A stretch of DNA of 64,000 bases. Origin: Microbacterium sp. Gd 4-13 (GTDB lineage Bacteria; Actinomycetota; Actinomycetes; Actinomycetales; Microbacteriaceae). Every line of letters starts with the position of its first letter. Within the stretch, counting starts at the first letter, position 1. The stretch spans positions 62,001-126,000 of the forward strand of contig NZ_QEIJ01000008.1 of NCBI RefSeq assembly GCF_003095395.1, given 5' to 3'. The position numbers were made by a program, and so were the translations under genes. This document shows, piece by piece, positions 55,889-64,000 of this stretch. The notes under the pieces are model-generated. The model ran no database searches and was not told the DNA's origin. It saw nothing but the letters and a program-made list of their open reading frames with translations.

Positions 55889-56382
55889 ATCTGCGTCCTG
55901 CCACCGTCGACGATCTCGACGCGATCATGGTGCTCGAACGCGCGTCGTTCCAGGGCGATGCCTGGTCGCCGGCCGTCATGCGCGCGGAGCTCGCCTCGGA
56001 GCACAACTGGTACGTGGTCGCCGAGGCACCCGGGCGTCTCGACGGCTATGCCGGCCTGCGCGCTCCCAGGGGGAGCACCGACGCCGACATCCAGACCATC
56101 GCGCTCGCCGCATCCGCCCGCGGGCGGGGGCAGGGGAGGGCGCTCCTGCGCGAGCTGCTGGGAGAGGCCGAGCGTCGCCGCATCCGCGAGGTGTTCCTCG
56201 ACGTCCGCGACGACAACGCCACGGCCCAGAACCTCTACCGCTCGGAGGGATTCGTGGAGATCGGCCGACGCCCCAACTATTACCCCGACGGCAACGTCGA
56301 CGCCGTGGTCATGCGGCTCGATGTCGCAGCGTGGCGTGCCGCGACGAACCCGTCTGCCACCGACGCGGGAGCGTGCACGTGA
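55885..56382 (+). CDS. rimI: Ribosomal protein S18-alanine N-acetyltransferase
   Basis: A 165-residue GNAT acetyltransferase with the acetyl-CoA loop [17 protein letters not shown] and the C-terminal [23 protein letters not shown] typical of RimI. The GTG start overlaps the tsaB stop, and the end overlaps tsaD. The tsaB-rimI-tsaD order is conserved in actinobacteria. An N-terminal target of S18 is inferred from the family. Confidence 0.9.
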   Translation: MNLRPATVDDLDAIMVLERASFQGDAWSPAVMRAELASEHNWYVVAEAPGRLDGYAGLRAPRGSTDADIQTIALAASARGRGQGRALLRELLGEAERRRIREVFLDVRDDNATAQNLYRSEGFVEIGRRPNYYPDGNVDAVVMRLDVAAWRAATNPSATDAGACT

Positions 56383-57428
56383 GCGGGCCGCTGGTGCTGG
56401 GTATCGAGACCAGCTGCGACGAGACGGGCATCGGCATCGTGCGGGGCCGCGAGCTGCTGTCGAACACCATCGCGTCCAGCATGGACGAGCAGGCCCGGTA
56501 CGGCGGCGTCGTGCCCGAGGTCGCGGCCCGCGCGCACCTCGAAGCGCTGCAGCCGTCGATCGAGGCGGCCCTCGCCGAAGCATCCGTGACGCTCGACGAC
56601 CTCGACGCGATCGCGGTGACGAGCGGGCCGGGTCTCGCCGGCGCCCTCATGGTGGGAGTGGGCGCGGCGAAGGCGCTCGCCGTGTCGCTCGGAAAGCCGC
56701 TCTACGCCGTCAACCACCTCGTCGGGCACATCGCCGCCGACATCCTCACCGAAGACGCCGACCGTCTCGAATACCCCACGGTCGCCCTCCTCGTCAGCGG
56801 CGGTCACACGTCGCTGTTGCTCGTGCGCGACCTCACGAGCGACGTCGAACTGCTCGGTGAGACCGTCGACGATGCCGCGGGCGAGGCGTTCGACAAGGTC
56901 GCGCGCGTGCTGGGGCTGCCCTATCCCGGGGGGCCCGAGATCGACCGTGCCGCGGCCGAGGGCGACCCGCTGGCGATCCGATTCCCCCGCGGCCTCTCGC
57001 GGGCATCCGACATGGCCGAGCACCGCTACGACTTCTCGTTCTCCGGGCTCAAGACCGCCGTCGCGCGCTGGGTGGAGCAGCGCGAGGACGCGGGCGAGCC
57101 CGTGCCGGTGGCCGACGTCGCGGCGTCTTTCCGAGAGGCCGTGGTCGACGTGCTGGTGACCAAGGCGCTCGACGCGTGCGCCCGTCACGGCGTGCCCCGC
57201 CTGCTGCTCGGCGGCGGCGTCATCGCCAACCGGCGCCTGCGCGACGTCGCGCTGGCGCGTGCCGAGGCGGCGGGCGTCACCGTCCGCATCCCGCCGTTGA
57301 GCCTGTGCACCGACAACGGCGCCATGATCGCCGCGCTCGCGGCCGAGCTCATCACCGCAGGCCGCGAACCCTCCACCCTGGCGTTCGGCGCCGATTCGAC
57401 GCTCCCCGTGACGGAGATCCAGGTATGA
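56379..57428 (+). CDS. tsaD: tRNA N6-threonylcarbamoyladenosine transferase TsaD
   Basis: A 349-residue metalloenzyme that transfers the threonylcarbamoyl group to A37 of ANN-decoding tRNAs. Motifs are [14 protein letters not shown], the metal-binding [10 protein letters not shown] and [12 protein letters not shown], and the C-terminal [10 protein letters not shown]. The GTG start at 56379 overlaps rimI and places the family N-terminus ([15 protein letters not shown]) correctly. With tsaE and tsaB it completes the set except for TsaC, which is not in the window. Confidence 0.95.
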   Translation: MSGPLVLGIETSCDETGIGIVRGRELLSNTIASSMDEQARYGGVVPEVAARAHLEALQPSIEAALAEASVTLDDLDAIAVTSGPGLAGALMVGVGAAKALAVSLGKPLYAVNHLVGHIAADILTEDADRLEYPTVALLVSGGHTSLLLVRDLTSDVELLGETVDDAAGEAFDKVARVLGLPYPGGPEIDRAAAEGDPLAIRFPRGLSRASDMAEHRYDFSFSGLKTAVARWVEQREDAGEPVPVADVAASFREAVVDVLVTKALDACARHGVPRLLLGGGVIANRRLRDVALARAEAAGVTVRIPPLSLCTDNGAMIAALAAELITAGREPSTLAFGADSTLPVTEIQV

Positions 57429-57922
57429 GCGACCACGAGCGTCTCGACGACGGCGCCCCCGTGCTGCCCGGACCGCCGCCGCCCGTACCCGACCTCGACG
57501 CGGTGTCGGCGTCGGTCGAGCGGCGTCGACGCGCGACGGTCCCTGTGCCCGAAGAGCTCGAACGCCCCGTCGAGACCGACGGCGCCACCGCTGTGCTCGC
57601 CGCCGATGATGTGGCCGTCGATGACGTGGCCGTCGATGACGTGGCCGTCGCGACCGCCCACGAGGCGCCGCAACGCTCGCCGCGTCCCGTCGTAGGGCCG
57701 TGGGCGCTCGGGCTCGCGATCGTGTCGCTCGCTGCTTCGTTCGTCGGGGGATGGATGCTGCCGCTCGGGCTCGTCGCGATCGTGACGGCGATCGTCGCCT
57801 CGCGCCGACCGGTCGAGCGTCGGGGCATCGTCGTCTGGGCGATCGTGCTCGGCGCGCTCTCGGTGCTCTACAGCGCCGGCTGGCTGCTGTGGGCAGCCTC
57901 GCGCGCCGGCCTCATCGGCTGA
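57425..57922 (+). CDS. Small membrane protein, DUF4190-like
   Basis: A 165-residue protein. An acidic, Pro/Val-rich N-terminal half contains three exact DDVAV repeats (15-base units at 57605-57649). Two hydrophobic segments follow (about 98-125 and 134-160), separated by [10 protein letters not shown], in the pattern of DUF4190 proteins. The ATG overlaps tsaD by ATGA, so it ends the tsa operon. Function is unknown. Confidence 0.65.
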   Translation: MSDHERLDDGAPVLPGPPPPVPDLDAVSASVERRRRATVPVPEELERPVETDGATAVLAADDVAVDDVAVDDVAVATAHEAPQRSPRPVVGPWALGLAIVSLAASFVGGWMLPLGLVAIVTAIVASRRPVERRGIVVWAIVLGALSVLYSAGWLLWAASRAGLIG

Positions 57923-57964
57923 CCACCCCGCGTCGCCGCCCCGCGTCCCCGCCCCGCCCCGCGT

Positions 57965-58076
57965 TCCCCTGTCACGTATCGCGGATCGCACCCGCCGTCT
58001 GCGACAGGAGAGCGAAAGAAAAGAAGCTCCCCTGTCGCGAACGGCGTGTGTGAAGGGCCAATCGCGACAGGGGAGC
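57965..58076. terminator. Two successive hairpins sharing a CCTGTC core
   Basis: The right hairpin is perfect: GCTCCCCTGTCGCGA (58026-58040) / TCGCGACAGGGGAGC (58062-58076). The left one is weaker: CCCCTGTCAC (about 57966-57975) with GCGACAGGAG (58001-58010). All four arms are versions of one sequence. They lie between convergent genes and can terminate both. Confidence 0.7.
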
Positions 58077-58112
58077 GGACGCAGGGGAGCGGATGCGGCG
58101 GGGGAACGGGCG

Positions 58113-59297
58113 TCAGGACACCCGGTCGGCGAGGAGTGCGAGACGGCGCGAGCCGATCCGCGTGAGCAGGAGCGTCGCGGAGTCGTCGCCGTGTAGTCGG
58201 AGCTTCCCCCGTAGCGTCGCGGGATCGACGTCGACCCCGCGCTTCTTGATCTCGAGGGTGCCGATGCCTCGCGCGCGCAGCACCTTGGCCAGCGCACGGG
58301 TGTCGGACGGCACCTCTTCTCGCACGCGGAACGACGAGACGAACGGGCTCGTCAGCGCCGCATCCGAGGTGAGGTATGCCATGCCGGGCGAGAGCATGCC
58401 GGCCTCGAGTGCGCGTGCGACGTCGCCGATCAGGCGCGCGCGGATCACGGCTCCGTCGGGCTCGTGCACGAACGCGCCGAGTTCGCGAACATCGACGTCT
58501 TCGGCGTCGGCGGGGCTCGTGATCTCCCACGACTGCTCGCCCCGTGTCACGAGTGCGGCTCGCCGCACGCCCTCCCGGGCCAGCGTTCCCGACCACAGCA
58601 CAAGCTCGACGGTCGAGCCGTCGGCGCTGACCCACTGTGCTTCGAGGTCGTCGGGGATCGTGTCGCGGTCGAAGGCGGGACCGAGCTTCATGCCGCCGGG
58701 AAGACGCCGCAGCTGCGCGAAGGCCCAGTCCAGCGGCGGGGAGTAGTCGGCGACCGACACGCGACTCGTCTCGGTGTGTCCGGCCGTGCGCCGAGCGGGG
58801 TCGAGCCACACGGCGTCGACGCCCGCCAGGTCCGCGGTCTCGGCCGTCGCGTGCCGCACCTCGACGGCATCGCCGAAGGGCGCCAGGTTGTACGCGGCGA
58901 TCGCCGAGGTCACCTCGTCGGCGTCCACCGCCCGAACCCGCAGCCCGAGCGCGGCGAACCCCATCGCGTCGCCGCCGATGCCGCAGCCCAGGTCGGCCAC
59001 TCGCGAGACGCCCGCGTCGCGAAAACGCGCGGCGTGCCTCCCGGCGATCGACAGGCGGGTGGCCTGTTCGAGGCCCGCCTTGGTGAACAGCATCCGCTCG
59101 GCGAACTCTCCGAACTTCGCCGACGCCCGGGAGCGCAGCCGGGACTGCCCGACGACCGCCGAGACGAGTTCGGGGGAGTGACCCGCTGCTCGAAGCCGCG
59201 ACACCGTCTGCGCCACGTCGCCCGAATGAGCCGCCGTCTCGTCGAGAAGGCGGAGGCCGTCGGGGGTCAACAGGGCGGTCAGTTCGGCGATGTCCAT
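58113..59297 (-). CDS. Class I SAM-dependent methyltransferase with THUMP-like domain
   Basis: A 394-residue protein with a Rossmann methyltransferase core (VADLGCGIGGDAMGFAALGLRVRAVDAD and VDAVWLDPARRT, the DP-type motif of RNA methyltransferases) and a C-terminal THUMP-like domain (LEIKKRGVDVDPATLRGKL). An RNA target is likely but unproven. The start is set at ATG 59297 because TAGGGT lies seven bases upstream; a GTG at 59306 would overlap that hexamer. Confidence 0.78.
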   Translation of the reverse strand: MDIAELTALLTPDGLRLLDETAAHSGDVAQTVSRLRAAGHSPELVSAVVGQSRLRSRASAKFGEFAERMLFTKAGLEQATRLSIAGRHAARFRDAGVSRVADLGCGIGGDAMGFAALGLRVRAVDADEVTSAIAAYNLAPFGDAVEVRHATAETADLAGVDAVWLDPARRTAGHTETSRVSVADYSPPLDWAFAQLRRLPGGMKLGPAFDRDTIPDDLEAQWVSADGSTVELVLWSGTLAREGVRRAALVTRGEQSWEITSPADAEDVDVRELGAFVHEPDGAVIRARLIGDVARALEAGMLSPGMAYLTSDAALTSPFVSSFRVREEVPSDTRALAKVLRARGIGTLEIKKRGVDVDPATLRGKLRLHGDDSATLLLTRIGSRRLALLADRVS

Positions 59298-59304
59298 CGG
59301 ATCC

Positions 59305-59310
59305 ACCCTA
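59305..59310 (-). promoter_or_regulatory. -10-like hexamer of the methyltransferase gene
   Basis: On the minus strand TAGGGT is followed by GGATCCG and ATG (59297). No ribosome binding site lies between, so the mRNA is probably leaderless. Confidence 0.45.
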
Positions 59311-59489
59311 GGTCGGCGCCGTGGCGCGCATCCGCAAACCCCCTACCCGGGGATCCCCCGGAGCCCGAAACCCCCTCGGGGCCCCCGGGAGATCCCGGAG
59401 GCATCCCCGATGTGCCTACGCGGGGGTGCTCCTACTTTGAGATGACACAGACCACTGTCGGGCTCCGGCCCTGAGCAAAGGGAATAGAA

Positions 59490-60416
59490 ATGCCAGATGA
59501 GATCAACGTCGGCGACATCTTCGACTCGGGCAACTCCGCAGTCATCGACTCCGGCAACACCACCGAGGAGAACAACGAGCTGAACGTCGGTGTCGTCGTC
59601 GACAACGCGTTCAACGAGGACAACTCGGTCAACGACTCCGGCAACCTGGGCGTCGACGTGAACGACTCGTTCAACGAGACCACCGACACCGAGGTCACCA
59701 ACGAAGACTGGGACATCGACAACTCGGGCAACACCGAGACCGTCGAAGAGGACAACTCGGTCAACGACTCGTTCAACGACGAGTCCGACAACTCGGTCAA
59801 CGACTCGTTCAACGACGAGTCGGTCAACGACTCGCACAACACCCTCACCTACACCTCGTGGGACGACCACTCCATCAACGCCGGCAACCGTGAGTACAAC
59901 ACGGGCTTCGGCGACCTGCACTTCGGCGGCGCAGCGGGCGCTGCCGCGGCCGGCGGCGGAGAGACCCACATCTGGAGCCAGAGCACGATCGTCGACCAGT
60001 CGGTCAACAGCAACATCGTCTCGGGCGGCGACGTCCTCGGTTTCTCGGGCAACTCGGCCGTGGTCGCGTCCGGTGAGGACGCGATGGCAGCCGGCGGCGA
60101 CATCACCGTCACCACGTCGCTCGACACCTCGACCAACATCGACGCCGAGGGTGACGTCAACATCGGCAACGAGACGACGATCAGCAACGTGGTCGGCTCG
60201 CACAACTCCTACCTCGACGAGTCGGTCACCACCGACGAGTCGGTCGTCATCGACGTGGACGACTCGTTCAACGACTACTCCGACAACTACGACCTGTCGG
60301 ACTCGTTCAACGACTTCACCGACATCGACAGCGACCTCACGGTCAACGCCGACGTCGACCTCGTCGCCGACAGCGACGGCTCCGCGATCATCGACGGATC
60401 CGACTTCACCTTCTGA
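59490..60416 (+). CDS. Acidic Asn/Ser/Asp-rich repeat protein A (IniB-like position)
   Basis: A 308-residue protein made mainly of Asp, Asn, Ser, Thr, Val and Gly, with no Lys, no Cys and one Arg. The N-terminal 120 residues repeat DSGN, NDSFN and DNSVNDSFNDES. A centre reads DDHSINAGNREYNTGFGDLH and a Gly/Ala stretch, followed by STIVDQSVNSNI, GGDVLGFSGNSAVVASGED and DGS/NDSF repeats. The regular spacing suggests a beta-solenoid. There is no signal peptide or membrane segment. AAAGGGAAT precedes the ATG. A paralogue follows, then two dynamin-like GTPase genes, an order like mycobacterial iniBAC. Function is not known. Confidence 0.75.
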   Translation: MPDEINVGDIFDSGNSAVIDSGNTTEENNELNVGVVVDNAFNEDNSVNDSGNLGVDVNDSFNETTDTEVTNEDWDIDNSGNTETVEEDNSVNDSFNDESDNSVNDSFNDESVNDSHNTLTYTSWDDHSINAGNREYNTGFGDLHFGGAAGAAAAGGGETHIWSQSTIVDQSVNSNIVSGGDVLGFSGNSAVVASGEDAMAAGGDITVTTSLDTSTNIDAEGDVNIGNETTISNVVGSHNSYLDESVTTDESVVIDVDDSFNDYSDNYDLSDSFNDFTDIDSDLTVNADVDLVADSDGSAIIDGSDFTF

Positions 60417-60422
60417 TCGATC

Positions 60423-60456
60423 GACCCGGCCGCCGCGTTCGCGCGGCGGCCGGGTC
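60423..60456 (+). terminator. Perfect 15-bp hairpin with TTCG tetraloop
   Basis: GACCCGGCCGCCGCG (60423-60437) / CGCGGCGGCCGGGTC (60442-60456) closes on TTCG, an especially stable loop, directly after the stop of repeat protein A. There is no T-tract; it may terminate, attenuate or protect the upstream mRNA. Confidence 0.8.
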
Positions 60457-60505
60457 ATCCGCCCCCTCCGCTTCCGCTTCGGAACACTCCTAGAAAGACA
60501 CGGAC

Positions 60506-61432
60506 ATGCCTGACTTCTTCGCCGAAGACATCGCCGACTCGTTCAACACGGTCGAGTCGAACTCGAACAACACCAGCTCGACCACGAACAGCGCCACGGT
60601 CGGCTTCGACGTCACCGACGTCGGAAACACCGACGACTCGGTCAACGACAGCGGCAACACCGCCATCGGACTCGACAACGTCGGCAACGTCGACGAGACC
60701 ACCACCGAGACCAACACCACGATCGGTGTCACCGACTCGTTCAACGAGTTCTTCGAAGAGACCGACAACTCGATCAACAACTCGGGCAACGACCTCTCCG
60801 ACAACTCGATCAACGACTCGGGCAACGACAGCTCGATGAACAACTCGGGCAACTCGTACAGCTTCGACATCACCGACGACCACTCGATCAACGCCGGCAA
60901 CCGCGACTACAACACCGGCTTCGGCGACCTGCACCTCGGTGGGGGCGCCGGCGGCGGCGGCGACCTGTGGATCAACAACTCGGCGACGATCGTCGACCAG
61001 TCGGTCAACGGCAACATCGCGGCCGAGGGTGACGTCGCATTCGGCGGTGCCAGCGAAGCGGTCGTCGCGTCGGGCGAGGGTTCGTGGGCTGCGGGCGGCG
61101 ACATCTCCGTCACCCAGACGCGCGACGACTCGACCAACATCGACGCCGGCGGCGACGTGAACATCGGCAACACGACGACGATCTCGAACGAGCTGTTCTC
61201 GAACAACTCGTACACCGACTCGTCCGAGTACACGGATGCTTCGCAGGACTGGGACGTCACCGACTCGTTCAACGACGACTCGACCAACGTGGCCGTCGAC
61301 AACTCGTTCAACGACGAGCTGACCGAGACGAACACCAGCGCGTGGGACATCGACGCCGACGTGATCTGGGGCAGTGACGACTCCGTCATCGCCGACGACG
61401 TGAGCGTGGACGTCGACTTCGACGCTCTGTGA
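60506..61432 (+). CDS. Acidic Asn/Ser/Asp-rich repeat protein B (paralogue)
   Basis: Exactly 308 residues, like its neighbour, and also without Lys or Cys (two Arg). It shares DDHSINAGNRDYNTGFGDLH, ATIVDQSVNGNI, VVASGEGSWAAGGDISV and NIDAGGDVNIGNTTTIS with protein A at matching positions, while the NDSGN/NDSFN repeats differ in number and order. No export signal. The two genes are a tandem duplication that has diverged. Expected to be soluble and probably self-assembling; partners may be the GTPases encoded next. Confidence 0.75.
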   Translation: MPDFFAEDIADSFNTVESNSNNTSSTTNSATVGFDVTDVGNTDDSVNDSGNTAIGLDNVGNVDETTTETNTTIGVTDSFNEFFEETDNSINNSGNDLSDNSINDSGNDSSMNNSGNSYSFDITDDHSINAGNRDYNTGFGDLHLGGGAGGGGDLWINNSATIVDQSVNGNIAAEGDVAFGGASEAVVASGEGSWAAGGDISVTQTRDDSTNIDAGGDVNIGNTTTISNELFSNNSYTDSSEYTDASQDWDVTDSFNDDSTNVAVDNSFNDELTETNTSAWDIDADVIWGSDDSVIADDVSVDVDFDAL

Positions 61433-61468
61433 GCACTCCCGTGAGGGTCTTCGCGACCTGATCGAACC

Positions 61469-61505
61469 GATGACCCCGGTGGCTGCCCCTGCCACCGGGG
61501 TCATC
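61469..61505 (+). terminator. Perfect 15-bp hairpin before the dynamin genes
   Basis: GATGACCCCGGTGGC (61469-61483) / GCCACCGGGGTCATC (61491-61505) with a 7-base loop lies 36 bases after repeat protein B and 80 bases before the GTPase start. It may partly uncouple expression of the abundant repeat proteins from the GTPases. Confidence 0.8.
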
Positions 61506-61584
61506 GCTCCGTTCACGGCCCTGCGTAGGCGAAAACAGGCGACAATGGCATCACCCCGGTGTGATGCGACGAAGGAGATCTCGG

Positions 61585-63486
61585 ATGAGCCAGACCGTTC
61601 CTGCGACCACCGATCAGAGCACCACCGCCGGAGACGACACCTCTCCTACCGCGGTCGAGCTGGCGAACAAGGATCTCGTGGTCCTCGTCGAGCGCACGAA
61701 GGGCTTCACATCCGTCGCGGGGCGGGAGGACCTGGCCGAACGCCTCGACCAGACCCGCGCCCGCCTTCTCGACCCCCAGGTGCGGGTCGTCATCGTGGGC
61801 CAGTTCAAGCAGGGCAAGAGCAAGCTCGTCAACGCGCTCGTGAACGCGCCGGCCTGTCCCGTCGACGACGACGTCGCCACCAGCGTTCCGACGTACGTCT
61901 CCTACGCAGACGTGGCTTCGGCCGTCGTCCTCACGCGCGACGACAGCGGGGTCGAGCCCCGGGTGGAACGTACGACCATCCCGCTCACCGATCTCGCCGA
62001 GTACGTCTCGGAACGCGGCAACCCGAACAACGCCCGCGACATCCTCGCCGCCGAGGTGATGCTCCCGCGCGAGATCCTCCGCGGCGGGCTCAAGCTCATC
62101 GACTCGCCCGGCGTCGGCGGAATCGAATCGACCCGCTCGGTGAGCACTCTGGCCGCCCTGTCGACCGCGCACGCCGTGCTGCTGGTCTCCGACGCGTCGC
62201 AGGAGTACACCGAGCCCGAGGTGCAGTTCCTCAAGCACGCTCTGCGGGTGTCCCCGAACGTGGCCGCCGTGCTCTCCAAGACCGACGTGTACCCCGAGTG
62301 GCGCCAGATCGAGCGCATCGACCGATCGCACCTCGGTGCTGTCGGCAAGATCCCGATCTTCGCCGTCTCGAGCGATCTGCGCCTGACCGCGGCCGACGAG
62401 CAGGACCGGGAGCTCAATGAGGAGTCGGGGTTCCCGGCTCTCGTGACACATCTTCGTCGCGACGTGCTCGGCAAGGCCGAGGCGCTGCACCAGCGCGCGG
62501 CGATGCACGACCTCATGTCGGTCACCGACCAGCTCTCGCTCAGCGTCAAGACGGAGCTGAACGCGCTGCTGCACCCCGAAGACACCCCGCAGATGATCGC
62601 CCGTCTCGACGAGGCCAAGGCGCGGGCCGACGAGTTCCGCGGGCGTTCCTCCCGGTGGCAGGTCGCACTCGGCGACGGTATCGCCGATCTCATCTCCGAC
62701 ACCGAGCACGACCTCCGCGACCGACTCCGCAAAGTCCAGCGCGAGGCCGAGGCGTCGATCGATGAGGGCGACCCCGGTCCGATCTGGGACCAGATCACCG
62801 AGTGGCTCGACCAGCGTGTCTCCGCCGCCGTGTCGGAGACGTTCGTCTGGACGAACGAGCGCTCCCAGTGGCTCGCGGAGCGGGTCGCCGAGGAGTTCAT
62901 CACCGAGGAGGCGGGCATCCCCCTCATCCGCGTCGGCGACACCGACGGTCTGCTCGATCCCGTCGAAGACATGCAGGGCATCCAGGAGGGTCGCCTCGGC
63001 GCTGCTGAGAAGATCTACATCGGCGTCCGCGGTTCCTACGGTGGCGTGCTGATGGCGGGTCTCGCGACCAGCCTCGTCGGACTGTCGCTGCTCAACCCGA
63101 TCTCGTTGCTGGTCGGTGTCGTGGTCGGACGCCGCGCATATAAAGAGGACATGTCGAACCGCCTCAACCGCCGGCAGGCCGAGGCGAAGAACCTCGTGCG
63201 CCGTCACATCGAAGACGTCGTGTTCCAGGTGGGCAAGCAGCTCAGAGACCGCCTGAGGTCGGTGCAGCGCGCCGCCCGCGATCACTTCGGCGGTATCGCC
63301 GACGAGCTGCACCGCTCGCTCTCCGATTCCGTGCTCGTCGCCAAGCAGGCGGCGGTGACCTATCAGAGCGACCGCGACTCACGGGTGAAGCAGCTGGAGA
63401 TGCATCTCAACCGCATCGAGGCCCTCCGCAAGGAGATCCCGGCCCTGGTCGCCGGCGAGAGCACCGCGAAGAAGTCCATCCGATGA
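61585..63486 (+). CDS. Bacterial dynamin-like GTPase (IniA-like)
   Basis: A 633-residue large GTPase. G1 is GQFKQGKS (72-79), G2 Thr in ATSVPTYV, G3 DSPG (173-176) in LIDSPGVGGIES and G4 SKTD (231-234). Long helical (coiled-coil) regions flank a hydrophobic paddle (about 487-522, GLATSLVGLSLLNPISLLVGVVVG) that should insert in membrane. Size and architecture fit mycobacterial IniA, which remodels the inner membrane under cell-wall stress. GAAGGAG seven bases upstream fixes the start. The end overlaps a second GTPase gene by ATGA, as expected for a hetero-pair. Confidence 0.85.
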   Translation: MSQTVPATTDQSTTAGDDTSPTAVELANKDLVVLVERTKGFTSVAGREDLAERLDQTRARLLDPQVRVVIVGQFKQGKSKLVNALVNAPACPVDDDVATSVPTYVSYADVASAVVLTRDDSGVEPRVERTTIPLTDLAEYVSERGNPNNARDILAAEVMLPREILRGGLKLIDSPGVGGIESTRSVSTLAALSTAHAVLLVSDASQEYTEPEVQFLKHALRVSPNVAAVLSKTDVYPEWRQIERIDRSHLGAVGKIPIFAVSSDLRLTAADEQDRELNEESGFPALVTHLRRDVLGKAEALHQRAAMHDLMSVTDQLSLSVKTELNALLHPEDTPQMIARLDEAKARADEFRGRSSRWQVALGDGIADLISDTEHDLRDRLRKVQREAEASIDEGDPGPIWDQITEWLDQRVSAAVSETFVWTNERSQWLAERVAEEFITEEAGIPLIRVGDTDGLLDPVEDMQGIQEGRLGAAEKIYIGVRGSYGGVLMAGLATSLVGLSLLNPISLLVGVVVGRRAYKEDMSNRLNRRQAEAKNLVRRHIEDVVFQVGKQLRDRLRSVQRAARDHFGGIADELHRSLSDSVLVAKQAAVTYQSDRDSRVKQLEMHLNRIEALRKEIPALVAGESTAKKSIR

Positions 63487-64000
63487 GTCGGGCGGGACTC
63501 GCCGACGCGGCGACCCTCGTAGAGGAGGCTCTCGAGCTCTACGCCGATGACCGCGTCGCGGTCGCGTCGCTCGAGCGGCACGCGCGCCGACTCCGTGAGC
63601 CGCTGCGGCTGGCCGTGGCGGGCATGGTCAAGGCGGGCAAGTCGACCGTGTTGAACGCCCTCATCGGTGAGCAGATCGCGCCCACTGACGCCGGTGAGTG
63701 CACCAAGATCGTCACCTGGTACCGCTATTCGGTCTCGGCGCGCATCACCGCCCACCTGAAGGGCGGAGGGGAGACGCGCTTGCCCGTCAAGCGCGCCGAC
63801 GGTGCCCTGGTGATCGAACTGGGCGCGTTGACGGCCGACCAGGTCGAGTGGATCGACGTCGCGTGGCCCTCCGAGAGCCTCCGCTCCCTCGTGATCATCG
63901 ACACCCCCGGCATCGCCTCTCTGTCGCAGGACGTCTCCGCGCGCTCGCACGCGTTCCTCGCTCCCGACGATGCGCCGTCCGACGCCGACGCCATCCTCTA
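63483..64000 (+). CDS. Second dynamin-like GTPase (IniC-like), partial
   Basis: The first 172 residues of a GTPase that runs off the window. G1 is GMVKAGKS (47-54), G2 Thr in ECTKIVTWY and G3 DTPG (140-143) in VIIDTPGIASLS. The G1 and G3 wording differs from the first GTPase, so these are distinct paralogues as in IniA/IniC pairs. It is translationally coupled to the upstream gene. The membrane-binding part is not visible. Confidence 0.8.
   Translation, partial: MSRAGLADAATLVEEALELYADDRVAVASLERHARRLREPLRLAVAGMVKAGKSTVLNALIGEQIAPTDAGECTKIVTWYRYSVSARITAHLKGGGETRLPVKRADGALVIELGALTADQVEWIDVAWPSESLRSLVIIDTPGIASLSQDVSARSHAFLAPDDAPSDADAIL

Overview
The window is 64 kb of high-GC actinobacterial chromosome, most likely from a Microbacterium or a close relative in Microbacteriaceae. 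The reasons are the very high GC content, frequent GTG and TTG starts, ATGA/GTGA gene overlaps, a 'choice-of-anchor G' LPxTG-type surface protein, a small DUF7882-type protein, and the gene orders rplM-rpsI-glmM and alr-tsaE-tsaB-rimI-tsaD. Family names come from recognising sequence motifs by eye; no database search was possible.

Layout. 1-2.3 kb: end of a zinc-uptake (azt) operon. 2.6-8.5 kb: membrane protein, CrtI-like oxidoreductase, inositol-phosphatase-family enzyme, M23 peptidase, then tRNA-Thr and tRNA-Met. 9.0-17.0 kb: a LacI-controlled sugar operon (ABC importer, polyol-type dehydrogenase, GH78 alpha-L-rhamnosidase) with three visible LacI-type operators. 17.1-19.9 kb: secreted amidase and a divergent AraC regulator. 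19.9-29.7 kb: a tightly coupled minus-strand catabolic operon behind an IclR regulator, with two ACMSD-type amidohydrolases (one LigW-like), a NitT/TauT-type ABC importer, an aldehyde dehydrogenase and a thiamine-diphosphate enzyme. 29.9-36.1 kb: DD-carboxypeptidase-like protein, MarR regulator with a palindrome, two small proteins, manganese catalase, aldo/keto reductase and a zinc alcohol dehydrogenase. 36.3-43.1 kb: rplM, rpsI, glmM, TetR regulator, two flavin reductases, Ppx/GppA phosphatase and coaA. 43.3-50.2 kb: a 1,610-residue cell-wall-anchored protein with eight Ig-like repeats and a 238-residue Asp-Ala-Asp stalk, followed by coupled DUF5819 and HTTM membrane proteins. 50.4-59.3 kb: glmS, acpS, alr and the tRNA t6A (tsa) genes, then a THUMP-like methyltransferase. 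59.5-64.0 kb: two paralogous acidic Asn/Ser/Asp-rich proteins without lysine or cysteine, followed by two coupled dynamin-like GTPases. This order recalls mycobacterial iniB-iniA-iniC.

The best candidates for an undescribed system are the acidic-repeat/dynamin locus at the right end and the surface protein/DUF5819/HTTM module. The coupled aromatic-acid-type operon with two decarboxylase-like amidohydrolases is the best candidate for an undescribed pathway. Many first genes have a TANNNT hexamer 6-7 bases before the start codon, which suggests widespread leaderless transcription. Intergenic regions are rich in inverted repeats, most of them at convergent gene ends.
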